From assembly GCA_963669295.1 (NCBI GenBank), contig OY769938.1, positions 1,798,001-1,862,000 on the forward strand: a DNA stretch of 64,000 nucleotides, written 5' to 3'. The notes under the pieces are model-generated. The model made no database searches and was not told the DNA's origin. It saw only the letters and a program-made list of their open reading frames with translations. The position numbers and the translations under genes are program-made. Shown here in pieces: positions 35,025 to 43,942 of this stretch (position 1 is the stretch's first letter; every line of letters starts with the position of its first letter). The stretch is from G963669295 sp963669295. Lineage in GTDB: Bacteria > Bacteroidota > Bacteroidia > Flavobacteriales_D > CALLUQ01.

Positions 35025-35150
35025 CTCCAACAAAGGAAAGCTCCTGGCCAAACTCCTTCTGTGGCGAGGGTGACTTCTTGTGGTAAACACCCTCATCCCC
35101 CTGTCACAAGGCACACCTTACCACTCCCACAAAATCACTACCTTTCCTCC

Positions 35151-35933
35151 ATGAGCGCCCGCTACAATACCATTGGCATCGGCTATAACAATACCCGCAA
35201 AGCCGACCCTTATCTTGCCAGTAGATTGTACCACCACCTACAACCTGAACCGGGGAAATTGTACCTCGACATTGGCTGCGGCACGGGCAACTACACGCTT
35301 GCCCTGCAACAAAAAGGTGTTGTTTTTATTGGGGTCGACCCCTCTACAGCAATGCTCAACCAGGCGCGATTAAAAAGCAGCGCCATTCAATGGTTGTCAG
35401 GCACTGCCGAAAACATTCCACTGCTCGATGCCAGCGTAAGTGGGTTTATGGCTCAGCTTACCATTCACCATTGGACTAACTTGAATGCCGCTTTTAAGGA
35501 GTTGTTTCGCGTACTAAAACCGGGCAGTAAGTGGGTGATTTTTACTACCACGCCCGAACAAACAGGCGCTTACTGGCTCAGCCACTACTTTCCGCAAATG
35601 ATCAAAGATTCGCAAGCGGTACTACCTCCATACCATAGTGTTGAAACGGCCGTTGTAAATGCCGGGCTTACCATTACCAGCACGGAGAAGTATTTTGTAA
35701 AACCCGATTTGCAAGACCACTTTTTATATGTGGGCAAAACACAACCCGAACTGTATTTCAACCCTGAGGTGCGACAAGGCATTTCTTCTTTTTCTGCCTT
35801 TTCCAATGCCGATGAAGTAACGCAAGGACTGGCACAATTACGGGGCGATATCGATTCGGGAAAGATTGCTGCCATCATGCAGCAGTACGAAAACGATTTG
35901 GGCGACTACCTCTACATTACAGGAAGCAAGTAA
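35151..35933 (+). CDS. Class I SAM-dependent methyltransferase
   Basis: 260 residues from ATG 35151; the upstream in-frame extension to 35061 lies in repeat-like DNA and has no protein-like pattern. Motif I is LYLDIGCGTGNYTLAL (SAM glycine loop), motif II VFIGVDPSTAML, then WLSGTAENIPLLDASV and the post-I segment FRVLKPGSKWVIFTT. This is the Methyltransf_11/UbiE-like pattern. The C-terminal 90 residues would set the substrate, which is unknown. A TACCTTTC box ends five bases before the ATG, again suggesting a leaderless start. Confidence 0.88.
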   Translation: MSARYNTIGIGYNNTRKADPYLASRLYHHLQPEPGKLYLDIGCGTGNYTLALQQKGVVFIGVDPSTAMLNQARLKSSAIQWLSGTAENIPLLDASVSGFMAQLTIHHWTNLNAAFKELFRVLKPGSKWVIFTTTPEQTGAYWLSHYFPQMIKDSQAVLPPYHSVETAVVNAGLTITSTEKYFVKPDLQDHFLYVGKTQPELYFNPEVRQGISSFSAFSNADEVTQGLAQLRGDIDSGKIAAIMQQYENDLGDYLYITGSK

Positions 35934-36033
35934 CCACCTTCGATACGAAACTTTCGTTTCATAAAAACCCTCTTTTTTGTAACCAGGCGTTTCGTTGTGT
36001 TGTCTAATGCTTAAACACACTAAACCTGACGCC

Positions 36034-37515
36034 ATGAAAAAGATGCTTACCGTATTGAGTTTACTGCCTTCGTTGTTGTTTGCACAACCTTACAGCAACC
36101 TATCAACCGATGCCGATCAATATTTCAATGCTGCCGTGAAAAAGATGGAAATTCCCGGCCTGGCCGTAGTGATTGTAAAAGGCAATGAAACATTGTTGGC
36201 AAAGGGGTATGGCTATGCCGACCTCGAAAACAAGGTGCCAGCCAGCAGCAATACCAACTATTACATTGCTTCATCTACCAAGTCGTTTACCGGCTTGTTG
36301 GCCACTATGTTAGATGTTGAAGGTGTCATTGAACTCGACCAATCGTTGCAACACTACCTCCCCAATGTGAAGCCAAAAGACATTGATCTTAGCACCATAA
36401 AAATTAGGGATTTACTGACCCATACTTCGGGCATCGACAACATCCCCATTGCATGGCGGGTAGCCTTTACGGGAGAGCACAACCAGGCGCAATTGATGCA
36501 ACTTTTAACGCACTGTACCGCTAACAAAGCAGGGTATGGCAATTACCAATACACCAACGTGGGGTACAACATTTACGCTATTATCCTGGAAAAAGTAACC
36601 GGTAAGTCGTGGAAAGATTGGATGCAGGAAAAAATATTTACCCCTGCGGGCATGCAACATACTTCGGCCTACATTTCCGACGCTGAAAAAGGAGGGTGGC
36701 CCCTTGCCCGGCCTTACAACACCACCGATGGCATGCAGCGCATCGCTTTGGAAAAGCAAGACAATACCATGCAGTCGGCCGGAGGGTTGATCATTACTCC
36801 TAACGACATGGCTACCTGGTTGAAGTTGCAATTGAACGATGGGCGTCTTGATGGGAAGCAGGTTATTGCCGAAAAAACCATGGCACTTTCTCAACAAAAG
36901 CTGGTGAGCACCCCCACATCTAAACGCATTTTTGAGCCTACCAACTATGGTATGGGCTGGCTGTTTGGTACGCACAACAGTGCAGAAGTGGTGCATCATT
37001 TTGGTGGGTTTGCCGGGTTTTCCACACATGTATCGTACATGCCCGAGCAACAAATTGGAGTCGCCATTATGGTGAATGATGCCTTTTCGGGTGGGCAGTT
37101 GATGTCGCTGTTGGCCAACAGCACCTACGACTACCTTTTAAGCGATACCACCACCCCTGCTTTCGATGAAAAAGGGCTGGCCGACTTTGTGGCCATGGCC
37201 AATCAATACCGAGATAAAATGGTGGCCGGAATAGCCGAGCGCAACAAACGCACCTGGATGCTGAGCAAACCATTTGTCAACTACTCAGGAAAATACCACT
37301 CCGACCTCTATGGCAACCTCACCATTAAAGGAGATGCTAAGGGGCTGCAAGTAACCCATGGCAACATGCACTGCACCGCCACCCCTTATGTACAAGAAGA
37401 AACCATGCGCGTAGAATTAGTTCCCGGCAGTGGGGAAGTGATTCAGGTGACCTGGGAAAACGAAGAAATTGTAGGGCTGATTTATGGCGACATGGTGTTT
37501 GACAAGGTGAAATAG
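36034..37515 (+). CDS. Beta-lactamase-family (class C / penicillin-binding-like) serine hydrolase, secreted
   Basis: 493 residues from ATG 36034, which puts the signal peptide MKKMLTVLSLLPSLLFAQ first. The catalytic S-x-x-K is in YIASSTKSFTGLLATM, and the second motif Y-x-N is probably in YTNVGYNIY. The third motif (normally K-T-G or H-x-G) matches HHFGGFAGFSTHV. Residues about 380-493 form an additional C-terminal beta domain (DUF3471-like). The family includes esterases, D-aminopeptidases and beta-lactamase-like proteins; true antibiotic hydrolysis cannot be inferred. Periplasmic or secreted. Confidence 0.88.
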   Translation: MKKMLTVLSLLPSLLFAQPYSNLSTDADQYFNAAVKKMEIPGLAVVIVKGNETLLAKGYGYADLENKVPASSNTNYYIASSTKSFTGLLATMLDVEGVIELDQSLQHYLPNVKPKDIDLSTIKIRDLLTHTSGIDNIPIAWRVAFTGEHNQAQLMQLLTHCTANKAGYGNYQYTNVGYNIYAIILEKVTGKSWKDWMQEKIFTPAGMQHTSAYISDAEKGGWPLARPYNTTDGMQRIALEKQDNTMQSAGGLIITPNDMATWLKLQLNDGRLDGKQVIAEKTMALSQQKLVSTPTSKRIFEPTNYGMGWLFGTHNSAEVVHHFGGFAGFSTHVSYMPEQQIGVAIMVNDAFSGGQLMSLLANSTYDYLLSDTTTPAFDEKGLADFVAMANQYRDKMVAGIAERNKRTWMLSKPFVNYSGKYHSDLYGNLTIKGDAKGLQVTHGNMHCTATPYVQEETMRVELVPGSGEVIQVTWENEEIVGLIYGDMVFDKVK

Positions 37516-37586
37516 CGGCAAGCGGCAACAGCCTCCTCTCCACCAGGATCTTGTGTTTTTGGCAAAATTATTGTGGGCTTTACAGC

Positions 37587-37712
37587 GTGAACAACACCAT
37601 CAATATTGTCTTTCTGCTGCTATTTGGCTTGCTGTTTAATGAGCCGACACGGGGACAGCACAGCAAAGAATGGAACACCTTAAAACAAAGTCAACAGACT
37701 TGTATCGCCTAA
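37587..37712 (+). other. Out-of-frame signal peptide of the next gene
   Basis: A GTG-started frame gives NNTINIVFLLLFGLLF followed by NEPTRGQHSKEWNTLK and soon a stop. One extra A in the A-run at 37682-37685 would join it to the 179-aa frame as WNTLKTKSTDLYRL. This suggests that the real protein is secreted and that a base is missing here. Confidence 0.55.
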
Positions 37713-38209
37713 GCATTCCTGATGCATGGCATGCCGGCAACCAACCCGATAGTATTTTATTTGCCCCAGAAACGGTACAATGGCGCGCTCACCAGTATTA
37801 CAGTTGGTATGCCAGTGACATTCGTGGTGCAAACATCCCCAAAGGCGTAAAAGCACAAGTGAACCTTGTGGTGTGGAATAAATACATTGACGACCCTTTT
37901 AATGCAGGGTATGAGCACCCCGCGCGGTTTGCCCGAAAAGACACCACCATTAAACAGCAAGAAAATCTGCTATTGGCCAATAACATTCCAGCCACTTTGT
38001 GTTACCTCAGCACCTCCTATTACAAAACCAGCCAGGAAACACCTCTTCACTTTAGCAGCTATTACGTTTTTGTTGCCTCAAAGGAGCAGCAACGTACCTA
38101 TGTGTATGGCATTACCTTTGAATACAGGGAGGTAGATCGATCCATTGAAAACCAGGCTGGCTTTAAGCAATTGGCCCAGGAGTTGGTTCGTCGGTTTATT
38201 GTTTTATAA
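37670..38209 (+). CDS. Hypothetical protein, 179 aa, probably 5'-frameshifted secreted protein
   Basis: I recognise no family. It is a soluble alpha/beta protein with strands AQVNLVVWNKYI, FSSYYVFVASK and RTYVYGITFEY, Tyr- and Trp-rich (QYYSWYASDIRG). The ATG at 37670 begins within a region whose other frame (37587-37712) encodes a good signal peptide. Inserting one A at 37682-37685 fuses the two frames smoothly, giving a protein of about 206 aa with a cleavable leader. It lies between two secreted hydrolases in the bracketed 35-39.7 kb segment. Confidence 0.7.
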   Translation: MEHLKTKSTDLYRLSIPDAWHAGNQPDSILFAPETVQWRAHQYYSWYASDIRGANIPKGVKAQVNLVVWNKYIDDPFNAGYEHPARFARKDTTIKQQENLLLANNIPATLCYLSTSYYKTSQETPLHFSSYYVFVASKEQQRTYVYGITFEYREVDRSIENQAGFKQLAQELVRRFIVL

Positions 38210-38256
38210 TGTAAATGACCTTCTACAGGTTTTAAAAAAAGCAGTACCTTGCTGGT

Positions 38257-39183
38257 ATGAAGCAATTCTTTACCATCGTTTTGTTTCTCACTTTCCTAAC
38301 TTCCTGCGCCCAACGAGAAACGAACACTGTTCAATACTCCATTACTCAACACTACGAAGTGTTAGGAACCAATGGAGGAGGCCCTCCTTTGCTCATCATT
38401 AATGGTGGCCCCGGCATGCACAGCGAAGGGTTTAGGCCCCTGGCCAAACGCCTTTCTAACAATTATACCGCCATTATTTACGACCAGCGAGGCACTGGAA
38501 AGTCGACGTTGAGCAAAGTAGATTCTACCACCGTTACCCTCGATTTAATGGTTAACGACATTGAATATTTGCGCCAACAATTGAACATTGAGCAATGGGT
38601 GATTATGGGCCATTCTTTTGGCGGTATGCTGGCAGCCTACTACGCCACCAAACACCCTGAATCTTTACAAGGACTTATTTTTTCCTCCTCGGGAGGATTG
38701 GATTTAGATTTGTTTTCATCGCTCAACATACGCAACAAACTAAGCCCTATGCACAGCGACTCGCTGGCCTATTGGAGCAATGTTATTGCTGGTGGCGACA
38801 CCACCTTTCACGCCAAATACCAACGGGCCAAACACCTTGCCCCAGCCTACCTATACGACGATACCCACGTAGCAGTGGTGGCCAACCGGTTAACGCAAGG
38901 CAACTTAACCATCAACGGGTTGGTGTTTTCCGATATGTTTAAAATAGGATTCGATTGTAAAGAGGCCCTGACCAGCTTTTCTAAGCCGGTGCTCATTTTA
39001 CAAGGCGAGCACGACATCATTCCGAAATCCATTGCCGAAAAGGCCCATGGTGTTTTCAGCAATTCGGAGTTGGTGTACCTGCCCAAAACGGCACACTATG
39101 GCTGGCTCGAAAATCCATCGCTTTACTTTTCCACCATTGATGCATTCATGCAATCGGTAAACAACCCTGGTGGAGCCAAATAG
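38257..39183 (+). CDS. Alpha/beta hydrolase lipoprotein, proline iminopeptidase-like (S33)
   Basis: 308 residues. The N-terminus is a lipoprotein signal (FLTFLTSCAQ, lipobox Cys at residue 17), so it should be membrane-anchored. The S33 pattern follows: the oxyanion HGGP-type loop is INGGPGMHSEGF, then YDQRGTGKST, the nucleophile elbow VIMGHSFGGMLAAYYA, the Asp strand VLILQGEHDIIP and the His in PKTAHYGWLENP. All triad residues are visible. Likely an aminopeptidase or a related hydrolase. It overlaps the LRR gene by 14 bp at its 3' end, so the two are translationally coupled. Confidence 0.9.
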   Translation: MKQFFTIVLFLTFLTSCAQRETNTVQYSITQHYEVLGTNGGGPPLLIINGGPGMHSEGFRPLAKRLSNNYTAIIYDQRGTGKSTLSKVDSTTVTLDLMVNDIEYLRQQLNIEQWVIMGHSFGGMLAAYYATKHPESLQGLIFSSSGGLDLDLFSSLNIRNKLSPMHSDSLAYWSNVIAGGDTTFHAKYQRAKHLAPAYLYDDTHVAVVANRLTQGNLTINGLVFSDMFKIGFDCKEALTSFSKPVLILQGEHDIIPKSIAEKAHGVFSNSELVYLPKTAHYGWLENPSLYFSTIDAFMQSVNNPGGAK

Positions 39184-39736
39184 TATTGTAATCGATCAAC
39201 AGGCGTTTAGCCTTGCAACGACCCACTTTTCGTTCGAGTGGCCTTATACCGAAATTACCCACATGGCCGAGCTTGGTAAACTAGCCCTATTTCCTCAACT
39301 GGAATCGGCCAGCTTTACCAGCACCAACCTCAACAATGAAGGGTTGAGCCATGTAGTAAAGGCAAAAAACATCACCAACCTTTGCCTTCAAAACACGCAA
39401 ATCACCAATGGCGGATTGCAACATCTTACCGCCCTCAAGCAATTAAAAATATTGCGCCTCAAAGAAAACCCACAGCTTACCAATGCCTGCATTCCTGTGC
39501 TTTGTGCCTTGCGCCAACTGGAAGACTTGCAGCTGCATGAAACCAGCGTGGATGAAGCTGGATTGGCACTGCTCGAACCCCTAAAAAGCCTACGCGATGT
39601 TATTGTATCGGAACACCACAACAAGGTAACATACAATGGCATGCTACGGCTATCGCAAGCAATGCCTTATTGTACTTTTTTGGTAAAAGGGCGCGGCGAA
39701 TTTTTCTTTGGGAAATTTGATGGTGAGTGGGAATAA
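39170..39736 (+). CDS. Small leucine-rich-repeat protein
   Basis: 188 residues, no signal peptide. Four to five LRR units of the RNase-inhibitor/GALA-like type are visible (LESASFTSTNLNNEGLSHV, TNLCLQNTQITNGGLQHL, LKILRLKENPQLTNACI, EDLQLHETSVDEAGLALL). It starts inside the end of the S33 hydrolase gene (14-bp overlap), so the two are probably cotranscribed. Its last 36 bases (encoding FFFGKFDGEWE) belong to inverted repeat B, whose other copy lies gene-free near 35.0 kb. Probably a protein-interaction module; partner unknown. Confidence 0.8.
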   Translation: MEPNSIVIDQQAFSLATTHFSFEWPYTEITHMAELGKLALFPQLESASFTSTNLNNEGLSHVVKAKNITNLCLQNTQITNGGLQHLTALKQLKILRLKENPQLTNACIPVLCALRQLEDLQLHETSVDEAGLALLEPLKSLRDVIVSEHHNKVTYNGMLRLSQAMPYCTFLVKGRGEFFFGKFDGEWE

Positions 39737-39838
39737 AACAAGCCCCTTGTTTCCTGCGCCAACCGTTTCAACATAGCCCCGACCGCAGCGGTACCGCGTT
39801 AAGCGAAGGGCGGGACCAGGCGTTGACTACACGTACCC
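39701..39838 (+). repeat. Inverted repeat element B, right copy
   Basis: Matches the reverse complement of 34887-35024. It includes the last codons and stop of the LRR gene and about 100 bases of downstream DNA. Confidence 0.9.
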
Positions 39839-40118
39839 ACGCTTCGCTCCAACCGCACTTCGACAAGCTCCGCTCGAGGGAATAAGGTGATGTGAGGGAC
39901 ATGCCAGGGGGAATAAGGTACCTAACGGCAGAGGAATAAGGAGGCTTCGACAAACTTAGTGTGACTACGCTGCAGTAGGTTTTATCCATCACCCTGTCCC
40001 TTTAACACGTGCATACTTCCTTTACCACTCCTGCGAAGGCAGGAGTCCTTCTGAACCTACCGAAGGGAATATCCCCTACCCCTTTAGCCCACAAACCTTC
40101 TTCCCTCCCGCTTCCACG
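39839..40118. other. Gene-free stretch between repeats B and A
   Basis: About 280 bases with no credible gene. It contains a self-complementary ACTCCTGC-GAAG-GCAGGAGT hairpin (40027-40046) and low-complexity C/T-rich DNA. The corresponding spacer on the left side is only about 20 bases. Confidence 0.7.
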
Positions 40119-40190
40119 CTCACTTTCACCTTCCTTTCCTCCTGAGGTTTTCAAAGGTCTCCTCACTACCGTTACCACTCCTGCACAGGC
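40119..40190 (+). repeat. Inverted repeat element A, right copy
   Basis: Matches the reverse complement of 34796-34867 with one difference. It ends in a second hairpin, ACTCCTGC-ACAG-GCAGGAGT (40177-40196). Confidence 0.92.
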
Positions 40191-40305
40191 AGGAGTCCAG
40201 TAGCACCCTTGCCCCCTTTAGCCCTCACACTTTCCCCTCTCCTTCCCCATTTCCCGCAAAACCCTTATTTTTGCCCCGTATTTAGAAACTCAAAAAACGT
40301 ATAGC

Positions 40306-41337
40306 ATGCAACTGTACAATAAAATGAGTGCTGAAGAACGCAGAGCATTGATTGCCAAAGCAGGGAAAGACCGCATTACCCTGTCGTTTTATCAGTACGC
40401 CAATATTCCCAATCCCCAATTGCTTAGAGACAAATTGTTCCTTGAATGGGATGCCCTGGATGTGCTGGGTCGCACCTATGTAGCTACCGAAGGGGTGAAC
40501 GGGCAAGTATCGCTTCCGGCCGAAAACCTTGAAAAGTTTCGGGAGCAGATGAATCAAATCGACTTTTTAAAAGACATCAGGCTTAACATTGCAGTAGAGC
40601 AAGACACCTACTCGTTTTTAAAGCTCAAGGTAAAGGTGCGCCATAAAATTGTAGCCGACGGATTGAACGACGATACCTTTGATGTAACCGATAAAGGAAA
40701 GCATGTGAGTGCTGCCGAATTCAACGCATTGATTGAAGACGAGAACACCATTTTAGTAGACATGCGCAACCATTACGAAAGTGAAGTAGGGCACTTTAAA
40801 AATGCCATTACTCCTGATGTAGATACTTTTCGTGAATCGTTGCCCATTATTGAAGACGACCTGTCCGAACACAAAGACGACAAAAACCTGGTGATGTATT
40901 GTACCGGTGGCATTCGCTGCGAAAAAGCCAGTGCTTATTTTAAACACAAGGGTTTTAAAAAAGTGTTTCAGCTCGAAGGCGGCATCATTGAATACGTACG
41001 TCAAATAAAAGAGCAAGGGTTGGAAAACAAGTTCAAAGGCAAAAACTTTGTGTTCGACGAACGACTGGGCGAGCGTGTTTCTGATGAGATCATTGCGCAA
41101 TGCCACCAATGCGGCAAACCTGCCGACACCCACACCAATTGCAAGAACCAGGCCTGCCACTTACTATTCATTCAATGCGATGAATGTGCCGAAAAGATGA
41201 GCGGTACCTGCTCTGACGAATGCCATAGCATTGCTGCATTGCCCGAAGAAGAACAACGGTTGTTGCGCAAAGGCAAATACAATCCTGGCAAGAAATTCAA
41301 GAAGGGAAAATCGCCCGTGTTGAAATATAAAAAATAA
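40306..41337 (+). CDS. trhO: tRNA uridine(34) hydroxylase TrhO (rhodanese-like, YceA family)
   Basis: 343 residues. The N-terminal acylphosphatase-like domain (1-110: LSFYQYANIPNPQLLRDKLF, YVATEGVNGQVSLP) precedes a rhodanese domain (about 140-240) with the active Cys in VMYCTGGIRCEKASAY. The C-terminal Cys-rich part has CHQCGKPADTHTNCKNQACH and CDECAEKMSGTC, typical of this family. TrhO uses oxygen to hydroxylate U34 of tRNAs in the cytosol. A TATTTTTG box at 40265 is a plausible -7 element. Confidence 0.93.
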   Translation: MQLYNKMSAEERRALIAKAGKDRITLSFYQYANIPNPQLLRDKLFLEWDALDVLGRTYVATEGVNGQVSLPAENLEKFREQMNQIDFLKDIRLNIAVEQDTYSFLKLKVKVRHKIVADGLNDDTFDVTDKGKHVSAAEFNALIEDENTILVDMRNHYESEVGHFKNAITPDVDTFRESLPIIEDDLSEHKDDKNLVMYCTGGIRCEKASAYFKHKGFKKVFQLEGGIIEYVRQIKEQGLENKFKGKNFVFDERLGERVSDEIIAQCHQCGKPADTHTNCKNQACHLLFIQCDECAEKMSGTCSDECHSIAALPEEEQRLLRKGKYNPGKKFKKGKSPVLKYKK

Positions 41338-41386
41338 CCGAAAGCCACCAATTAACACTATCTTTCGAACACAAAAAATTACTGTT

Positions 41387-42229
41387 ATGAGCACCGCCAA
41401 TTGGACTACCGTAAAAGAATACCAGGACATTACCTACAAAAAATCGGGAGGTGTGGCTCGCATTGCCTTTAACCGACCCAACGTACGCAATGCGTTCCGC
41501 CCCAGAACGGTGGCCGAATTGTTTGAAGCCTTTGTGGATGCTCGTGAAGACACCAACATTGGGGTAGTATTGTTTTCGGCCGAAGGGCCCAGCACCAAAG
41601 ATGGGGTATATTCTTTTTGCAGTGGTGGCGATCAAAATGCGCGAGGCCACCAAGGCTATGTAGACGACGACGGCATGCCGCGTCTCAACATTTTAGAAGT
41701 ACAACGCCTCATTCGCTTTATGCCCAAGGTGGTGATTGCCGTGGTGCCCGGTTGGGCTGTAGGTGGCGGGCATAGCTTGCACGTGGTGTGCGACCTCACC
41801 CTGGCCAGTAAAGAACACGCCATTTTTAAACAAACCGATGCCGACGTTACCAGTTTTGATGGCGGCTATGGCTCGGCCTACCTCGCCAAAATGGTAGGTC
41901 AAAAACGCGCCCGCGAAATCTTCTTCTTAGGCCGCAACTACAGTGCACAAGATGCCTATGAAATGGGCATGGTAAATGCCGTTATTCCTCATGAAGAGCT
42001 GGAAGACACCGCCTACGAATGGGCACAGGAAATTTTAGAAAAATCGCCCACCTCCATCAAAATGCTGAAGTTTGCTTTTAACCTTACCGACGATGGTATG
42101 GTGGGGCAACAAGTGTTTGCCGGTGAAGCCACCCGACTGGCGTACATGACCGACGAAGCCAAAGAAGGACGCAATGCCTTTTTGGAAAAGCGCAAGCCCA
42201 ACTTCAAAGACATTAAGTGGATTCCTTAA
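41387..42229 (+). CDS. menB: 1,4-dihydroxy-2-naphthoyl-CoA synthase
   Basis: 280 residues of the crotonase fold. MenB-specific segments include AFNRPNVRNAFRPRTVAEL, DGVYSFCSGGDQNARG, GWAVGGGHSLHVVCDLTLAS, and FDGGYGSAYLAKMVGQKRAREIFFLGR with the catalytic Asp/Tyr region. It converts o-succinylbenzoyl-CoA to DHNA-CoA in menaquinone synthesis, consistent with a menaquinone-using bacterium. No other men genes are in the window. It starts 50 bases after trhO; the tautomerase gene follows after 10 bases. Confidence 0.96.
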   Translation: MSTANWTTVKEYQDITYKKSGGVARIAFNRPNVRNAFRPRTVAELFEAFVDAREDTNIGVVLFSAEGPSTKDGVYSFCSGGDQNARGHQGYVDDDGMPRLNILEVQRLIRFMPKVVIAVVPGWAVGGGHSLHVVCDLTLASKEHAIFKQTDADVTSFDGGYGSAYLAKMVGQKRAREIFFLGRNYSAQDAYEMGMVNAVIPHEELEDTAYEWAQEILEKSPTSIKMLKFAFNLTDDGMVGQQVFAGEATRLAYMTDEAKEGRNAFLEKRKPNFKDIKWIP

Positions 42230-42239
42230 TCGAATAACC

Positions 42240-42587
42240 ATGCCCCATTTTGTCATCGACTGCTCTGAAAACGTATTGCAAACCGTTCCTGCGGCCACCA
42301 TTATTCAAGAAGTATACGACACTGCCAATGCTACCGGCCTATTTCGTTCGGGCGATATCAAGGTGCGCATCAACCCTTACACGATGTATACCGTAGGCGG
42401 CACCAGCAGCGACTTCATTCACGTGTTTGGCCACATCATGCAGGGGCGCAATACCGAGCAGAAAAAAGACCTCAGCACTCGTATTGTTACGCAATTGAAG
42501 CACTTATTTCCGGCAGTTTCGGTAATCTCTATGAATGTAAGCGACTTTGAAAAGGCCACCTATTGCAACCGCACCATGGTGCCTTAA
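42240..42587 (+). CDS. 5-carboxymethyl-2-hydroxymuconate isomerase-like tautomerase
   Basis: 115 residues from ATG 42240, which makes the second residue Pro (MPHFVIDCSEN), the catalytic base expected of the CHMI/tautomerase family after Met removal. Other CHMI-type segments include IKVRINPYTMYTVGG, FIHVFGHIMQGRNTEQKKDLS and MNVSDFEKATYCNR. CHMI acts in homoprotocatechuate degradation, but no hpc genes are near. The gene follows menB by 10 bases and is probably cotranscribed, so its role here is open. Confidence 0.85.
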   Translation: MPHFVIDCSENVLQTVPAATIIQEVYDTANATGLFRSGDIKVRINPYTMYTVGGTSSDFIHVFGHIMQGRNTEQKKDLSTRIVTQLKHLFPAVSVISMNVSDFEKATYCNRTMVP

Positions 42588-42676
42588 TCAACTGGCGATT
42601 AACATCTTTTAACAGAAGTAGCACAATACGCGGAACGATTTTTGCATTGTTTGGACTACACACAACATGCTATCTT

Positions 42677-43942
42677 ATGAAATTCACCACCACCCTTATG
42701 CTCTTATTGAGCTGCTTTGCGCTGAGCTCTAACGCTCAATACAAAAAATACAAATCGCTGGAGCAAGCCCTTATCAACCCAGAACGTGTTTACCATTTAC
42801 ACCTTGAAGAAGATTGGCTCAACACCTTATCGGGCGACATTGGTGCATTTACCAACTTAAAAATATTGGAACTGGAGGGCAACAACCTCGAAAGCCTACC
42901 CGATGCCATATGGACCCTCACCACATTAGAGCGACTCGATCTCGACCAAAACCGGTTTACAGAGATGCCTCCAGAGCTGGGAAAGCTGGTGAACCTGGTA
43001 GAACTCGACCTCGACCAAAACCGAATTACCAAACTGCCGGCAGAAATTGGGCAACTCAAAAAGCTACAGCGACTCGACTTAGACGACAATAGGCTTACCA
43101 CCTTGCCTCCTGAAATTGGGCAGCTAAAACAACTGATAGAACTAGAAGTACGTGCCAACCAGCTCACTTCACTGCCTGAGGAAATAGGCCAGTGCGACAG
43201 CTTGAATTTCCTTTATTTGAACAACAACTTTTTGCCTTCGTTGCCCGAAAGCATTGGCCACCTGGTGGAATTGCGCGCATTGGATTTGTGGCACAACAAG
43301 CTCACCACTTTACCCGCAGGCATTGGAAAGCTTCGCAACCTCACCCGCTTGCATGTTTACCGCAACAAGCTCACCGAATTGCCCCAGGAAATTGGCGACC
43401 TGGTGATGTTAAACGAATTGGACGTTGAAAAAAACCAACTCACCCAACTGCCCAATACCATTGGCAATATGATGGGATTAGTCACCCTCGAGCTCGATTC
43501 TAACAACATTACCACATTGCCTGCCAGCATTGGGAAGTTGACACAATTACAAAAACTGGATTTAGAGTGGAACCAGGTGAAGAAAATACCCCCGCAAGTT
43601 GGAAAATTGAAGCAGCTTACCTACCTCGACTTTGCGCATTGTAAGTTGAAAAAATTACCTGCTTCCATTGGCAACTTAGTAGCATTGGAGTATTTGCATT
43701 TGTCTGACAATAACATCAAAGCCCTGCCCGATACCATTGGTGCATTAACCCGTTTGGAGTCGCTATTGATTGCCAACAACCGGCTGAAAACAGTGCCCGA
43801 AGGGTTCAAGCGCATGACCTCCTTATTTGTATTGGAGATCAACGGCAATCGTTTTTCCGAATGGGAAGAACAAGGCATCATGGCATGGACCCGCAATAAT
43901 ATTCCGATCATAGAAAGCCCCTGGGACGAATATGGCGACTAG
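42677..43942 (+). CDS. Secreted leucine-rich-repeat protein
   Basis: 421 residues from ATG 42677, where a signal peptide begins (KFTTTLMLLLSCFALSSNAQ). From about residue 55 to 400 it is a regular ladder of about 15 bacterial-type 23-residue LRRs with the consensus LP-x-x-I-G-x-L-x-x-L-x-x-L-D-L-x-x-N. The repeats are uninterrupted and highly regular. There is no C-terminal sorting domain or membrane anchor, so the mature protein is probably periplasmic. It ends directly against the convergent asd gene (43942/43943). Function is likely protein binding. Confidence 0.88.
   Translation: MKFTTTLMLLLSCFALSSNAQYKKYKSLEQALINPERVYHLHLEEDWLNTLSGDIGAFTNLKILELEGNNLESLPDAIWTLTTLERLDLDQNRFTEMPPELGKLVNLVELDLDQNRITKLPAEIGQLKKLQRLDLDDNRLTTLPPEIGQLKQLIELEVRANQLTSLPEEIGQCDSLNFLYLNNNFLPSLPESIGHLVELRALDLWHNKLTTLPAGIGKLRNLTRLHVYRNKLTELPQEIGDLVMLNELDVEKNQLTQLPNTIGNMMGLVTLELDSNNITTLPASIGKLTQLQKLDLEWNQVKKIPPQVGKLKQLTYLDFAHCKLKKLPASIGNLVALEYLHLSDNNIKALPDTIGALTRLESLLIANNRLKTVPEGFKRMTSLFVLEINGNRFSEWEEQGIMAWTRNNIPIIESPWDEYGD

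Noticed and set aside
35061..35150. 30-codon N-terminal extension of the methyltransferase
   Set aside because: The segment adjoins repeat DNA, has a His/Pro-rich pattern without structure, and the ATG at 35151 gives a normal family start.
34666..40203. Pair of frames sharing SFPPEVFKGLLTTVTTP on opposite strands (34666-34998 and 40009-40203)
   Set aside because: Both are readings of repeat A in noncoding DNA; similarity reflects the DNA repeat, not protein conservation.
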